Positions 1 to 9,253 are shown, counted from the stretch's first letter. The stretch is DNA of 64,000 nt from Bordetella sp. 02P26C-1 (GCF_009763255.1 NZ_WSJB01000001.1:158385-222384), one strand, 5' to 3'. A program made the numbers and translations. Notes: generated by a model from the letters alone, not told the origin.

Positions 1-525
1 GGCCACGATCCCGTATTTGTTGGTGTCTTCGCGCGGCACATCCTGCACACCCACCACACTGGCATCCTGCGCATAGGCGGCCTGGATCAACTGAGTCAGA
101 GCTGGGGTTTCGGCATCGATCAAATCGTCTGCCAATAACACCGCGAATGGCTCGCGGCCCACGGCGGCCGCGGCGGTCAGGACGGCATGCCCAAGGCCCA
201 GCGGCGCCGGTTGGCGGATGTAGACGCAGTTAACGTGGCCAGGCAGGATATTGCGCACCAATTCCAGCAGGTCATGCTTGCCCTTGCGTTCCAATTCCGA
301 TTCCAGTTCGGGTGCCGAGTCGAAGTGGTCTTCGATGGCGCGCTTATTTCGGCCCGTGACAAAAATCAGATCGGTTACCCCCGCCGCGACCGCTTCTTCG
401 ACCGCATATTGGATCAAAGGCTTATCCACGACAGGCAACATTTCTTTCGGCATCGCCTTGGTGGCAGGAAGGAAACGCGTGCCCAGTCCGGCGACGGGAA
501 AAACAGCTTTACGAATGGGACGCAT
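1..525 (-). CDS. galU: UTP--glucose-1-phosphate uridylyltransferase, 5' part only
   Basis: Makes UDP-glucose from UTP and glucose-1-phosphate in the cytoplasm, a precursor for LPS and other surface sugars. The first 175 codons are present and the gene runs off the left edge; the family is usually near 290-300 residues. The N-terminus carries the nucleotide-binding signature [16 protein letters not shown], followed by [13 protein letters not shown] and later the segment [10 protein letters not shown], all typical of GalU. The start is the ATG at 523-525, giving [13 protein letters not shown]. It is divergent from the M48 protease gene, with a 64-bp gap. Identity is secure; completeness cannot be judged here. 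Confidence 0.95.
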   Translation of the reverse strand, partial: MRPIRKAVFPVAGLGTRFLPATKAMPKEMLPVVDKPLIQYAVEEAVAAGVTDLIFVTGRNKRAIEDHFDSAPELESELERKGKHDLLELVRNILPGHVNCVYIRQPAPLGLGHAVLTAAAAVGREPFAVLLADDLIDAETPALTQLIQAAYAQDASVVGVQDVPREDTNKYGIVA

Positions 526-577
526 GTCTGCCTCGGCTGATATTCATTGTTTGATGAAAACTTTTACGGCTCATAGC

Positions 578-583
578 TATCAT
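578..583 (+). promoter_or_regulatory. -10 box (TATCAT) close to the M48 protease start
   Basis: TATCAT sits only 6 nt before the ATG at 590, so a transcript starting at the usual distance would begin at or next to the start codon. No clear -35 box was seen. It is one of a group of similar arrangements in this window (hrcA, the GNAT gene, ftsK). Confidence 0.35.
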
Positions 584-589
584 ATTGCC

Positions 590-2104
590 ATGAACCGCCG
601 CTATTCGAATTTTCGCAAACCGCTTGTGATGCGCTGCCTGGCTGGCTTGTTGGGCTTGGCCGTGGCGCTTCCGCTGGCTCCGGCCGTCGCGCAGCCTGTA
701 GGCTTGCCTTCCATGGGAGCGGCGTCCTCGGCCGATTTATCGCCCGCGCTGGAACGTCAACTGGGCGAGGCCATCATGGCCCAAGGCAGGCGGGATCCCA
801 CCTTCATCAACGATCCGGAAGTCACACAGTACCTGACCACGCTGGGACGCAAGCTGGCTAATTTCGCGCCCGGCGCGGTGCCCGATGTCGAGATGTTTGG
901 CGTGCGCGACCCGCAGATCAACGCGTTTGCGATGCCCGGGGGATTCATCGGGGTCAATAGCGGCCTGATTGTGCAATCGACGAGCGAAGCGGAGCTTGCC
1001 TCCGTGCTCGCTCACGAAATCGGCCATGTGGTGCAGCGTCACATTGCCCGCGGCATGACGCAACAGAATCAGAGCGGTGTGGTGATGATGGCCAGTCTGG
1101 CCGCGGCGCTGCTTGCCGCGTTGGCGGGCGGGGGCGGAAACCTGGCCGTGGGTGTCGCCGCGTTCGGGCAGGCGGCTGCAATCAACCAGCAATTGGGCTT
1201 TTCGCGCGACGCCGAACGCGAGGCGGATCGCGCCGGTTTCACGATGCTGACCCGGGCCGGCTACGATCCCGATGGAATGGTGCGCATGTTCTCGCGCTTG
1301 ATGGGCGCCTCGCGTCTGAACGAGGGTACAGGGGGTGGGGCGTGGGCCAGCACTCACCCCTTGTCGATTGAGCGGATGTCCGATATCCAAAACCGGGTGC
1401 GCAATCTGCCTGCGGAAAAATACACCGACAGCGACGACTATTGGTACATACGTGCCAAGATGCGCGTGATTCAAGGGCGTGACGCCGTCAGCCTGCGATC
1501 GGCGACCCAAGTGCTGCAGGACGACGCACGCCGTTTGACGGGGGTACAGCAATCAGCGGCCTTCTACGGGCTCGCGCTGCAGGCATTTCAACGCAATCAA
1601 ATCGACGAGGCCCAGCGGTATCTGGAACAAGCCGAGGCGGGCGGGCGCAGTTCGCCCCAGCTCGCGCGGCTGGCGATTGATCTGGCGGCGGCGCGCAAGG
1701 ACGGCGCACAGGCGCTGCAGCTTGCCGCCGCGGCCATCAAACGCTGGCCGCAGCAGCGCGCATTGGGCATTGCGTACGCACAGGCACTACAAGGCGTGGG
1801 TCGCCACGCCGAGGCGCAGAGTTATCTGCGCGAGCGCATCAAGCAATGGGGCGATGATGAGCCTGGGCTCTACCAGATGCTGGCTTATAGCGAAGAGCGC
1901 AACGGGCACCCCGTCGAAGCACGCCGAGACATGGCGCGTTATTACGTGTTGACCGGCGCCTACGCCGCAGCCGAGGCGCAGCTGCAGCAAGCGCGCAATC
2001 TCTCCAAGGATTTCTACGAACAATCGCAGATCGACGTGCAGATTCGCGATGTGAAGGAACGCCTTGCTCAGGAGCGCGAACTGCTTGAACGATTTAAAGG
2101 CTGA
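590..2104 (+). CDS. bepA: M48 family periplasmic metalloprotease with TPR repeats (BepA-like)
   Basis: A periplasmic zinc protease/chaperone of the BepA (YfgC) type, a family that helps assemble or degrade outer-membrane proteins such as LptD. With the ATG at 590 the product is 504 residues. It starts with a basic stretch and a signal peptide ending near AVAQP. The zinc motif HEIGH is at residues 142-146 (His142, Glu143, His146), and the downstream DAEREAD supplies the third ligand. After the protease domain the protein is rich in Ala/Gln helical repeats consistent with TPRs. An in-frame ATG at 629 gives a shorter signal peptide and is a possible alternative start; one at 554 is less likely. 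The exact substrate is inferred from the family. Confidence 0.85.
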   Translation: MNRRYSNFRKPLVMRCLAGLLGLAVALPLAPAVAQPVGLPSMGAASSADLSPALERQLGEAIMAQGRRDPTFINDPEVTQYLTTLGRKLANFAPGAVPDVEMFGVRDPQINAFAMPGGFIGVNSGLIVQSTSEAELASVLAHEIGHVVQRHIARGMTQQNQSGVVMMASLAAALLAALAGGGGNLAVGVAAFGQAAAINQQLGFSRDAEREADRAGFTMLTRAGYDPDGMVRMFSRLMGASRLNEGTGGGAWASTHPLSIERMSDIQNRVRNLPAEKYTDSDDYWYIRAKMRVIQGRDAVSLRSATQVLQDDARRLTGVQQSAAFYGLALQAFQRNQIDEAQRYLEQAEAGGRSSPQLARLAIDLAAARKDGAQALQLAAAAIKRWPQQRALGIAYAQALQGVGRHAEAQSYLRERIKQWGDDEPGLYQMLAYSEERNGHPVEARRDMARYYVLTGAYAAAEAQLQQARNLSKDFYEQSQIDVQIRDVKERLAQERELLERFKG

Positions 2105-2150
2105 TAGGGCTCGAAAAGGCCAGCGTGACCGTTATCAGGATAAAGATCGG

Positions 2151-2182
2151 GCGGTCGTCCGAATAGGGGCCCGGACGGCCGC
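2151..2182. terminator. Hairpin between convergent genes
   Basis: An 11-bp stem (2151-2161 with 2172-2182, one G-U pair) and 10-nt loop lie between the M48 gene and the convergent hydrolase gene. There is no strong T tract, so it may act as a weak bidirectional terminator or a 3'-end stabilising hairpin. Confidence 0.45.
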
Positions 2183-2196
2183 GCACTGCTGAGCCG

Positions 2197-3306
2197 CTAT
2201 TGACCGGTTTCGAAGAACCGTTGCAGCCGCTGCGGCAACCAGTTCAGATGGCCGGGAAATGCGCCCGTCGGAAAGCCCGCGTGGCCGCCCTGAGCAGGCT
2301 GATGCAGCAGCACATGGCTCGAGCATTCGCGCGGCAAGGGCAGGGCGCTCTCTGGCATGAACGGATCGTTTCGCGCGTTCAACACCAGCGTCGGGATCTC
2401 CACGCTCGCCAGCCACGGTTTACTGGACGCGCGTGTCCAATAATCCAGCGCATTGCGAAATCCGTGCATCGGCGCGGTATAGGCATCATCAAAGTCGCGC
2501 AGGTCACGCGCATGGGCAATGCGCATCACGTCGATGGCGCCGGGAAAGCGCCGCGCTTTTTCCAGGACCTTGTGCTTCATGGTCTTCAAGAAATAAGCGG
2601 TATACACGCGCCGGTTGAATACGCCATGCGAAAGCGCATTGCCGCCCGCCACCAGATCCAGCGGTACGGACACGCCCGCGCAAGCAGCCAGCCATGACAC
2701 CTGACTCTGCTGCTCGCCGATATATTTCAGTAGTGCATTGCCCCCCAGCGAGACCCCCACGGCATGCCAGCGCGCGTGCGGAATGCGAGCCCGCACGGTA
2801 TCCAGCATAAAACCGACCTCGGTAGAGTCCCCCGAATAGTAGGCGCGCGCCAGCCGGTTGGGTGTGCCGGAGCAGCCGCGAAAATGCGCGACCGCGACAA
2901 TCCAGCCACGTGCCCGGAAATGATGCGCGATGGATTGCGCATACCGGCTCAGACTGCCGCCTTCCAGGCCATGGAACAACAATAGCGCCGGCGTGTCCGG
3001 CGTTTGCGGCAAAGACAGCCAGTCTTCATCGGTAATCCAACGCGCTGCGGCCGTCTTTCCCGACACGACGGGCGAAGCCGAATCGATTGGCTGACCGTTC
3101 GCGCGCTTGTGCGGGAACAGCCCCGGCCCGGTCCAATCGATATCGATGAAATCCGTGTCCGGTGTTTCTACGCGCTGGCGTACGAACGCAATGCTGTGAT
3201 GCTGCGCAAAAAAGGCAGCATAAATCGTCTGGCTATGACGGTCGGGGAGCCAGGCGGGAACGGGACAAGGCGATGTATCGAGACGGGCGATGGACACGCG
3301 AACCAT
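2197..3306 (-). CDS. YheT-family alpha/beta hydrolase
   Basis: A 369-residue alpha/beta-hydrolase of the YheT/ABHD1-3 type; the physiological substrate of bacterial members is unknown. The family opening AWLPDRHSQTIYAAF is near residue 16. The oxyanion region LLFHGLEGGS and the nucleophile elbow GVSLGGNALLKY (Ser in GxSxGG) are clear. PTLVLNARNDPFMP supplies the acid region and QGGHAGF the catalytic His. The start at 3306 gives MVRVSIARLD; upstream in-frame starts would run into the neighbouring gene. It follows the NTF2-like gene by only 5 bp, so the two are probably co-transcribed. Confidence 0.85.
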   Translation of the reverse strand: MVRVSIARLDTSPCPVPAWLPDRHSQTIYAAFFAQHHSIAFVRQRVETPDTDFIDIDWTGPGLFPHKRANGQPIDSASPVVSGKTAAARWITDEDWLSLPQTPDTPALLLFHGLEGGSLSRYAQSIAHHFRARGWIVAVAHFRGCSGTPNRLARAYYSGDSTEVGFMLDTVRARIPHARWHAVGVSLGGNALLKYIGEQQSQVSWLAACAGVSVPLDLVAGGNALSHGVFNRRVYTAYFLKTMKHKVLEKARRFPGAIDVMRIAHARDLRDFDDAYTAPMHGFRNALDYWTRASSKPWLASVEIPTLVLNARNDPFMPESALPLPRECSSHVLLHQPAQGGHAGFPTGAFPGHLNWLPQRLQRFFETGQ

Positions 3307-3311
3307 CCGTC

Positions 3312-3734
3312 CTAATGCAGCCGCTCGGGCACGTCGTACAAGTCCAGCACCTCGGCCTCGGCGGGCGCGGGCGAGGCATGATGTAGCACCATGCGCCAGC
3401 CCGTGGGGCCCTTGTGATAGACGTTGGTGGCGTAGCAATGGGCGTACTGCGTGCTTCCCCGGCCGTTTATGGTGACCTGTTCCACCACGGTGTGGACCGA
3501 ACACATCATCGTTTGCAGCGCTTGAACGCGTAGGGGACGGATACGCAGCGGCCCGGGCGCCAGTGTCTGCTGCCAGCACTCATGGACGGCCGCTTGCCCC
3601 ACCGCGCGCAAACCGCCAGGATGGATACAAATGACTTCCTCGTCGTCGGCCCAGATTTGCATCAGGCGGACAGTGTCGGCTTGCTCAAGCGCTTCGTAAA
3701 ACGCTTGTTCGGCTTCTTCGGGCGTGGCGAACAT
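3312..3734 (-). CDS. NTF2-like / SnoaL-type protein
   Basis: A 140-residue protein with the fold signature of the NTF2-like (SnoaL/ketosteroid isomerase-like) superfamily. It opens with a helix (PEEAEQAFYEALEQAD) followed by the pattern MQIWADDEEVICIHPGG and the pair GWRMVLHHASP near the end. Related proteins are widespread in betaproteobacteria and mostly have no assigned function, so no reaction is claimed. It lies upstream of the hydrolase gene and may form an operon with it and the small zinc-finger gene. Confidence 0.75.
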   Translation of the reverse strand: MFATPEEAEQAFYEALEQADTVRLMQIWADDEEVICIHPGGLRAVGQAAVHECWQQTLAPGPLRIRPLRVQALQTMMCSVHTVVEQVTINGRGSTQYAHCYATNVYHKGPTGWRMVLHHASPAPAEAEVLDLYDVPERLH

Positions 3735-3768
3735 GAGTGAGGAGCGGGCAGGTTAAGACGCGACGGTC

Positions 3769-3981
3769 TCAGTGACCGCGCACCACGGTGCCGGGCTTGA
3801 GCCGATACTCGGTGCCACAGTAAGCACAACGGGCCGATCCGGTATGGGTGACGTCCAGGAACACGCGCGGGTGCATGCTCCAGAGCGGCGCCTTCGGGCC
3901 GGGGCAATAGACGGGCAGGTCTTCAGCGCCGACTTCAACGATATCCTGGGCGGGCGCGGCGGCAGAGGCGGCAGCGGTCAT
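3769..3981 (-). CDS. Small zinc-finger (CHCC-type) protein
   Basis: A 70-residue protein of the zf-CHCC type. The metal ligands are visible as Cys in VYCPGP, His in SMHPRV, and the pair CAYC near the C-terminus followed by GTEYRL. The family is related to the NDUFS6 subunit of respiratory complex I and is common as a free-standing small protein in proteobacteria; its bacterial role is not settled. The N-terminal Ala-rich stretch is probably disordered. It is the first gene of the possible three-gene minus-strand set ending at 2197. Confidence 0.75.
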   Translation of the reverse strand: MTAAASAAAPAQDIVEVGAEDLPVYCPGPKAPLWSMHPRVFLDVTHTGSARCAYCGTEYRLKPGTVVRGH

Positions 3982-4323
3982 GAGTTTTCCTGAAAAAGAC
4001 GAGTTATGAGACCAGAGAGGGGAACCCTACGAAAAGTTCCGTCAGGGGGAAACCTGCGTTGCCGTGCAGGGGACGCGTCGCCACGGTGGTGTCACGCCAC
4101 GCCAAGCGCGTACGGTCGTACCGGATAAAGCTGTCGCGATCCGCCATCGACATAGTGTTCCCCTATCAAGAGGCGCTATTGTATCAAGCAGCAGAGGTAC
4201 AATGCCCGGTTTAGCGTCGGGTGTCGGCCTACGACATCGGACGATGCGCCCATGCTGCGGCGTGCGGGATTCTATCGCCGATGAATTCCATGCCGTCCCG
4301 TGTGTTCCTACTAGGGTTTTGCC
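3982..4323. other. Intergenic region, nothing clear
   Basis: 342 bp between the divergent zinc-finger and azlC genes. I see no tRNA, strong hairpin or well-spaced promoter. A TACAAT at about 4198 could be a -10 box for azlC, but no -35 box is convincing. The azlC leader would be about 120 nt. Confidence 0.4.
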
Positions 4324-5076
4324 GTGCCCCGTGAGTCCGTCAGCGGTTCCAACATTGATTCAAAATTGATCCGGCAGGAGCGTTTGGTGGCATTCCGCCA
4401 AGGTGTGCGTACCGTCGTGCCGGCGCTGATTGCCACCGGGACATGGGGCATGGTCACAGGCGTGGCCATGGTCAAGTCGGGCCTGACCGAGTCCATGGCA
4501 CTGGCCATGACGCTGATGATGTATGCCGGATCCGCGCAGCTCACTTCCTTGCCGCTTATCGCCGCCGGCGCGCCGCTATGGTTGATCTTCATGGCGGGTT
4601 TTGTCGTGAATCTGCGCTTTATTATTTTCGGCGCGGCGCTGCACCCCTATTTTCGTCATCTCTCCTGGCCTCGTCGGCTCGGGCTAGGCTATTTCACGAC
4701 GGATATGGGGTTTGTATTTTTCATGTCGAAGTACGGCGATGACGCCGACCGGGGTACGCGCGAGCAGCTGTGGTTCTTCCTTGGGACCATCGTGCCGGGC
4801 TGGCTCACGTGGCAGGCTGCATCCATCGTCGGCATCTATCTGGGCGGGATCGTCCCCACGGACTGGTCGCTGGATTTTGCCGCCGTGCTGGCTTTGCTGG
4901 CCATCACCATCCCGCTGGCCAATTCCAAGCCCATGCTGATTTCCATGTTGGCCGCGGGGATCGTGGCGTGGGTGGGGCAACTGCTGCCGCTGCGCCTGGG
5001 GCTGGTCGCCGCCGTCGTGACCGGGATCGTGTCCGGGATGCTGGCCGAACGATTTTTCAAGAAAGGCGCCAAATGA
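4324..5076 (+). CDS. azlC: AzlC-family amino-acid exporter, large subunit
   Basis: The large membrane subunit of a branched-chain amino-acid exporter (AzlCD/YgaZH type) in the inner membrane. The 250-residue protein has the family start region FRQGVRTVVPALIATGTWG and several hydrophobic segments. The motif MYAGSAQLTSLPLI is characteristic (usual form YAGSAQ). It probably starts at the GTG at 4324. Its stop overlaps the ATG of the next gene by 4 bp (ATGA), which indicates translational coupling. The substrate is inferred from the family only. Confidence 0.85.
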   Translation: MPRESVSGSNIDSKLIRQERLVAFRQGVRTVVPALIATGTWGMVTGVAMVKSGLTESMALAMTLMMYAGSAQLTSLPLIAAGAPLWLIFMAGFVVNLRFIIFGAALHPYFRHLSWPRRLGLGYFTTDMGFVFFMSKYGDDADRGTREQLWFFLGTIVPGWLTWQAASIVGIYLGGIVPTDWSLDFAAVLALLAITIPLANSKPMLISMLAAGIVAWVGQLLPLRLGLVAAVVTGIVSGMLAERFFKKGAK

Positions 5077-5408
5077 ATCTCTGGCCGTCCGAAATTTACG
5101 TTTATAGTGCCATCGCGCTACTCACCGTATGCAGCGTGCTGACCCGCGCCGGCTATATGGTGTTTGGCGATTATCTGCCCCTGCCCGATGTCGTGCGGCG
5201 TGCATTGCGCTATGCGCCCGCCGCCGCGCTGACCGCCATCTTGGTGCCTGACCTGATGCCCTGGAAGGCGGACACCGGCCCGGCGTTCGATTACCGGCTG
5301 GTGGCCGCCATCGCGAGCATTTTGGTGTTCTTACGCTTTCGCAGCGCCGTGCTGGTGATCGTGGTTGGCATGGTCTCGTTATGGGGCTTGCGCTGGCTGG
5401 CCGGTTGA
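5073..5408 (+). CDS. azlD: AzlD-family exporter small subunit
   Basis: The 111-residue partner of the AzlC protein, an AzlD/YgaH-type membrane protein with about four hydrophobic segments. The motifs LTRAGYMVFG and LRYAPAAALTAILVPDL are typical of the family. It overlaps azlC by 4 bp. The two subunits are expected to work as one exporter. Confidence 0.85.
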   Translation: MNLWPSEIYVYSAIALLTVCSVLTRAGYMVFGDYLPLPDVVRRALRYAPAAALTAILVPDLMPWKADTGPAFDYRLVAAIASILVFLRFRSAVLVIVVGMVSLWGLRWLAG

Positions 5409-5558
5409 GCCTGATCCGGTCCCGATCGATGTGTTTTTGCTATCGCAACTCTGGTAGTATGGCCGGTTGCGCTAAAATAAAGTTATCCACAGCAATCCGG
5501 GCTTAGCTGCACTTTCTCGTTTTGTTCTTTTTCGTTGCCCCGGCATCTGCCCATCCTG

Positions 5559-6974
5559 ATGACTGACACTACCCAATCCGCAGTCCCCACCTCTGATACT
5601 CCCGCACCGACATTCGCCGACTTCGGGCTGCATCCACAGTTGCTACAGTCGGTGATCGATACCGGCTATACCACCCCGACTCCAATTCAGGCGCAGGCGT
5701 TGCCGGCAGTCATATCGGGTCGGGATGTGATGGGGGCGGCACAGACCGGCACGGGTAAGACCGCGGCGTTTACGCTGCCCATCTTGCACCGCCTGATGCC
5801 GCTGGCCAATACCAGCGCATCGCCTGCCCGACATCCGGTGCGGGCATTGATCCTGGCGCCGACGCGCGAGCTGGCCGATCAGGTCTATGAAAGCGTCAAA
5901 CGCTATAGCAAACACACGCCGCTGCGTTCGGCCGTGGTCTTTGGTGGCGTGGATATCGGCCCGCAAAAAGAGGCCTTGCGCCGCGGTTGCGAGATCCTGG
6001 TGGCCACGCCGGGTCGCCTGCTGGATCACGTCGAACAGAAAACCGTCAACCTCAGCCAGGTCGGCATTCTGGTACTGGATGAAGCCGACCGTATGCTGGA
6101 TATGGGCTTTTTGCCCGATCTCGATCGCATCGTGCGGTTGTTGCCGGCGCAGCGCCAGGGGCTTTTGTTCTCGGCCACGTTCAGCAACGAGATTCGCAAA
6201 CTGGGCCGTACCTATCTGAACCAACCGGTCGAAATCGAAGTCGCGGCGCGTAACGCCACGGCCGATACGGTGACCCAGATCGCCTATCAAATGCCGAGCG
6301 ACGCCAAGCGCGCCGCGGTCGTGCATCTGGTGAAGTCCAAGGGCCTCAAGCAGGTCATCGTGTTCTCGAACACCAAGATCGGTACGGCGCGTCTGGCGCG
6401 TGAACTCGAGCGCGATGGCGTCAGGGCCGAGTCCATTCATGGTGACAAGAGCCAAGCCGATCGCATGAAGGCCCTGGAGGCGTTCAAGGCCGGCGAACTC
6501 GAAGTGCTGGTGGCGACCGATGTCGCCGCGCGCGGGCTGGATGTCGCGGGCGTGCCCTGCGTGATCAACTACGATCTGCCGCACAATGCCGAGGATTATG
6601 TTCACCGTATCGGTCGTACCGGCCGTGCGGGCGCATCGGGCGAGGCCATCGCGTTCTTCACCCCCGAAGAAGAGCGTTATCTGCTGGATATCGAAAAGCT
6701 GACCAAACACCCCGTGCCGCGCGGCCAGCTGGACGTTCCGCAGGCCTTGGTCGCTCGCAGCCACACGCGCGAGCCGCGCAGCCGCGATCGCCGCAGCAGC
6801 GGCTACGGTCAGACCGCGTCACGTCAGCCGGCGGATGATTTCTTCTACAAACCGTACGAGCCGTCGCCTTCCGCCACGTCCGCGGTGCAAGCCCAGCCCG
6901 AAGAGCGGCCCAGCACGCCGAAGCGTCAACTCGCGGTTCTGTTGGGTGGACGCGGCAAGCCTAGCGGCGCTTAA
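5559..6974 (+). CDS. rhlE: DEAD-box ATP-dependent RNA helicase RhlE
   Basis: A cytoplasmic RNA helicase of 471 residues involved in ribosome assembly and RNA turnover. The Q motif region is PTPIQAQALP, Walker A is AQTGTGKT at 61-68, motif Ia is PTRELADQ, the DEAD box is at 174-177 and motif III appears as FSATF. The helicase C domain carries ATDVAARGLD and HRIGRTGRAG. The C-terminal tail (about 80 residues) is basic and Ser/Pro-rich, as in RhlE. An upstream TTG at 5535 is in frame, but the ATG at 5559 gives the normal N-terminus. Confidence 0.93.
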   Translation: MTDTTQSAVPTSDTPAPTFADFGLHPQLLQSVIDTGYTTPTPIQAQALPAVISGRDVMGAAQTGTGKTAAFTLPILHRLMPLANTSASPARHPVRALILAPTRELADQVYESVKRYSKHTPLRSAVVFGGVDIGPQKEALRRGCEILVATPGRLLDHVEQKTVNLSQVGILVLDEADRMLDMGFLPDLDRIVRLLPAQRQGLLFSATFSNEIRKLGRTYLNQPVEIEVAARNATADTVTQIAYQMPSDAKRAAVVHLVKSKGLKQVIVFSNTKIGTARLARELERDGVRAESIHGDKSQADRMKALEAFKAGELEVLVATDVAARGLDVAGVPCVINYDLPHNAEDYVHRIGRTGRAGASGEAIAFFTPEEERYLLDIEKLTKHPVPRGQLDVPQALVARSHTREPRSRDRRSSGYGQTASRQPADDFFYKPYEPSPSATSAVQAQPEERPSTPKRQLAVLLGGRGKPSGA

Positions 6975-6992
6975 CTTTCTGTATAGCAAGCG

Positions 6993-7012
6993 AGGCGGCC
7001 CCCAAAGGCCGC
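6993..7012. terminator. Hairpin between convergent rhlE and thioredoxin genes
   Basis: A 7-bp GC stem (6993-6999 with 7006-7012) and 6-nt loop lie 18 bp after the rhlE stop and 16 bp from the end of the minus-strand thioredoxin gene. There is no run of T on either side, so efficiency as an intrinsic terminator is uncertain. Confidence 0.5.
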
Positions 7013-7028
7013 CCGATAACGCTACGCG

Positions 7029-7418
7029 CTAGACGCTCAATAACGCTGTAGGCAGATCCGGCAACTGCGTCTGCACGGCCGGACTTTGCGGCGTGAGGCT
7101 TTCCAACAGCCTTTCCAGATGCCCGATGTGCGGCAGCATCGTTCCATAAAACAGCACGCGCGATCCGAACTGCACTAGCAGCGTCGGGAAATTTTCCACG
7201 TCCTCATCACCCAACAGCTCTGGGTGATCCTCGATGTCGATCCACACGAACACGCGCTCGGGGTACTGCTCGGCCAGGGCGGCGAATTTTGGGCGGTATT
7301 GCGCGCAGGTGTCGCACCATGCGGCGCAGAAACAGGCAACCAGGCATCCGTCGGCGGGGAGGACCTGCAAAGCGCTGCGCAAGGCAGCCGTGTCTGAACC
7401 GGGTTCAAGTAAAGCCAT
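7029..7418 (-). CDS. Thioredoxin-family protein
   Basis: A 129-residue thioredoxin-fold protein with the active-site motif WCDTC (CxxC) near residue 34, in place of the classic WCGPC. The strand VFVWIDIEDHPEL and the cis-Pro region NFPTLLVQ fit the fold. There is no signal peptide, so it acts in the cytoplasm. The target is unknown; the altered CDTC motif suggests a redox potential unlike standard thioredoxin. It is divergent from the EI24 gene. Confidence 0.8.
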   Translation of the reverse strand: MALLEPGSDTAALRSALQVLPADGCLVACFCAAWCDTCAQYRPKFAALAEQYPERVFVWIDIEDHPELLGDEDVENFPTLLVQFGSRVLFYGTMLPHIGHLERLLESLTPQSPAVQTQLPDLPTALLSV

Positions 7419-7482
7419 GTCGATGAAAGCGTAACGGGTTTGAGACTATGATACCCGGCATGTAAACCCGCGGGTCCGCGAC

Positions 7483-8286
7483 ATGATTCCACCTCGTCCC
7501 GAGTACGCTGTCTCTTCTTCCGTCCAGCGTGCCGCCTCCGGCACGGCCGGCGTGGCGCAAGCCTTCAAACGCGCCTTGGTCTCTCAATGCCATCCGAACA
7601 TGCTGATGGCGGTGTTGCTGCCTTTCGTCATTGCCCTGTTGGGCGCCTTGCTGCTGCTATGGCTATTCTGGACGCCGCTGACAGAATGGCTCAGTGTGCA
7701 GGCCTCGCAATGGCAAATGGTCAACGATGTCGATGCCTGGTTGGTTGGCATCGGCCTGTTCTCGCTAAAGCTCTATCTGGTGCCGGTGATCGCGGCCGCG
7801 ATTCTCTTGCCGGTATCCGGCATACTGGGCCTGGCGATTGCCGCGGTGTTCGTGATGCCGCTGGTACTGCGCCATGTGAGCGCGCGCGAATATGCTGGCG
7901 TGTCGCGCCAGGGGCGTAACGCCACGGCTTATAGCGTGTGGAATGCGATCTGGGTCAGTGCTGTGTTTGCCGCAGGCTGGCTGCTCACCTTGCCGTTTTG
8001 GCTGATACCGCCCATGGGAGTCGTACTGTCGATTTTCTGGTGGGCGTTTGCGTTTTCGCGCATGATGCGCGTCGATGCCATTGTCGAACACGCCAGCCCC
8101 GAAGAACGGCGAATCTTGCTGGAACGTCATAATATCGGCTTCTGGGTGATCGGCCTGATCTGCTCTCTGATCAATCTGCTGCCGCCAGCCTGGATTATCC
8201 TCCCCGTGTATGCTGGGCTGGTCAACGCCCATTATGGGTTGGAAGCCCTGCGCCGTTTGCGAGAAGAACGTGTCCTTCCAGCCTGA
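7483..8286 (+). CDS. EI24-domain (CysZ-like) integral membrane protein
   Basis: A 267-residue membrane protein of the EI24/CysZ family. The N-terminal segment AFKRALVSQCHP is followed by several long hydrophobic stretches (about residues 42-62, 90-135, 155-190 and 220-245). The ending YAGLVNAHYGLEALRRLREE is typical of betaproteobacterial members. CysZ takes up sulfate in enterobacteria, but no cysteine genes are nearby, so transport of sulfate is not claimed. The following gene starts 19 bp downstream, so they are probably co-transcribed. Confidence 0.75.
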   Translation: MIPPRPEYAVSSSVQRAASGTAGVAQAFKRALVSQCHPNMLMAVLLPFVIALLGALLLLWLFWTPLTEWLSVQASQWQMVNDVDAWLVGIGLFSLKLYLVPVIAAAILLPVSGILGLAIAAVFVMPLVLRHVSAREYAGVSRQGRNATAYSVWNAIWVSAVFAAGWLLTLPFWLIPPMGVVLSIFWWAFAFSRMMRVDAIVEHASPEERRILLERHNIGFWVIGLICSLINLLPPAWIILPVYAGLVNAHYGLEALRRLREERVLPA

Positions 8287-8305
8287 CTCTGTCGCGACTC
8301 CCTCC

Positions 8306-9103
8306 ATGACCTCACCTTTGCCTGCAAGCCGCTCGATCCGCATGCTGATCGTGGGCGACGAAATCCTGTCCGGACGCCGTCAAGATAAACATTTTTCCAA
8401 ATGCATTGAACTGCTGTCCGCGCGCGGCCTGCGTTTATCCGGCGCCGAGTTTCTGCCGGATGATCGGGCGACCCTGACCGCCGCCTTGCGCCGCAGCTTT
8501 GCGACGCAAGACATCGTGTTCTGCTGTGGCGGCATAGGCGCGACCCCGGACGATCACACCCGCCAGGCGGCCGCCGCCGCGCTCGATCTGCCGCTGGCCC
8601 TGCATCCCGAAGCCGAAGCAGCCATCACGCTGCGCGTGGCCGAAATGGCCCAGGAAGGCAAGGCGCCAGCCGACATGGCGGCTCCCGAAAACCAGCAACG
8701 GCTCCAGATGGGGGTGTTTCCCCAGGGATGCGAAATCGTCCCGAATCCCTACAACCGTATTCCCGGCTTCTTTATCCGCGACCATACGTTCTTGCCCGGT
8801 TTCCCGGTGATGGCGTGGCCCATGCTGGAATGGACACTGGATACCCGTTATGCCGCGTTGCATCATGCGGACGCTCACGTCGAACATTCCTTCCTGGCGT
8901 TCGGTCTGCCCGAGTCGCGCATCGCGCCGGTGATGCAGGCACTGGAGCAACGTTGGACGGAAGTCAGCGCATTCAGTCTGCCCAGTGTGGGCCAGACCCC
9001 GCATATCGAGCTGGGCGTCAAGGGCGACCCCGCTCAGGCGGCCGAGGCCTTGGCGTTCTTGCGGGCGGAGGTGTTGCGCCTGGGCGGTCGATTGACGCCC
9101 TGA
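8306..9103 (+). CDS. CinA-like molybdopterin-binding-fold protein (N-terminal domain only)
   Basis: A 265-residue protein matching the MoaB/MogA-like domain of CinA. VGDEILSGRRQDKH opens it and GGIGATPDDHT is the family signature. The middle has PNPYNRIPGF and FLPGFPVMAWPM. The C-terminal nicotinamide-nucleotide deamidase domain of full CinA is absent. Stand-alone versions are common in this group and their activity is unclear; pyrophosphatase activity on nucleotide sugars or pyridine nucleotides is known for relatives. The start is the ATG at 8306, since an earlier start would overlap the EI24 gene. Confidence 0.75.
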   Translation: MTSPLPASRSIRMLIVGDEILSGRRQDKHFSKCIELLSARGLRLSGAEFLPDDRATLTAALRRSFATQDIVFCCGGIGATPDDHTRQAAAAALDLPLALHPEAEAAITLRVAEMAQEGKAPADMAAPENQQRLQMGVFPQGCEIVPNPYNRIPGFFIRDHTFLPGFPVMAWPMLEWTLDTRYAALHHADAHVEHSFLAFGLPESRIAPVMQALEQRWTEVSAFSLPSVGQTPHIELGVKGDPAQAAEALAFLRAEVLRLGGRLTP

Positions 9104-9253
9104 TTTGGCTCACCGCGCACCACCGAGTTGCCAAACGGCCCACAAAATTTCACAATACGGGAAATCCAAAAATGCTGCATCGCCGCAATTGCACCATCAT
9201 AGAGCGCGGAGCGGCAGCCCCTGGATGCCATTTCTCTCTTTGTGAACGATGCC

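Noticed and set aside
9242..9253. GTG start for the IclR regulator at 9242
   Set aside because: It is in frame, but ATG 9254 gives a normal IclR start; no ribosome-binding site decides the matter, so it is only noted as an alternative.
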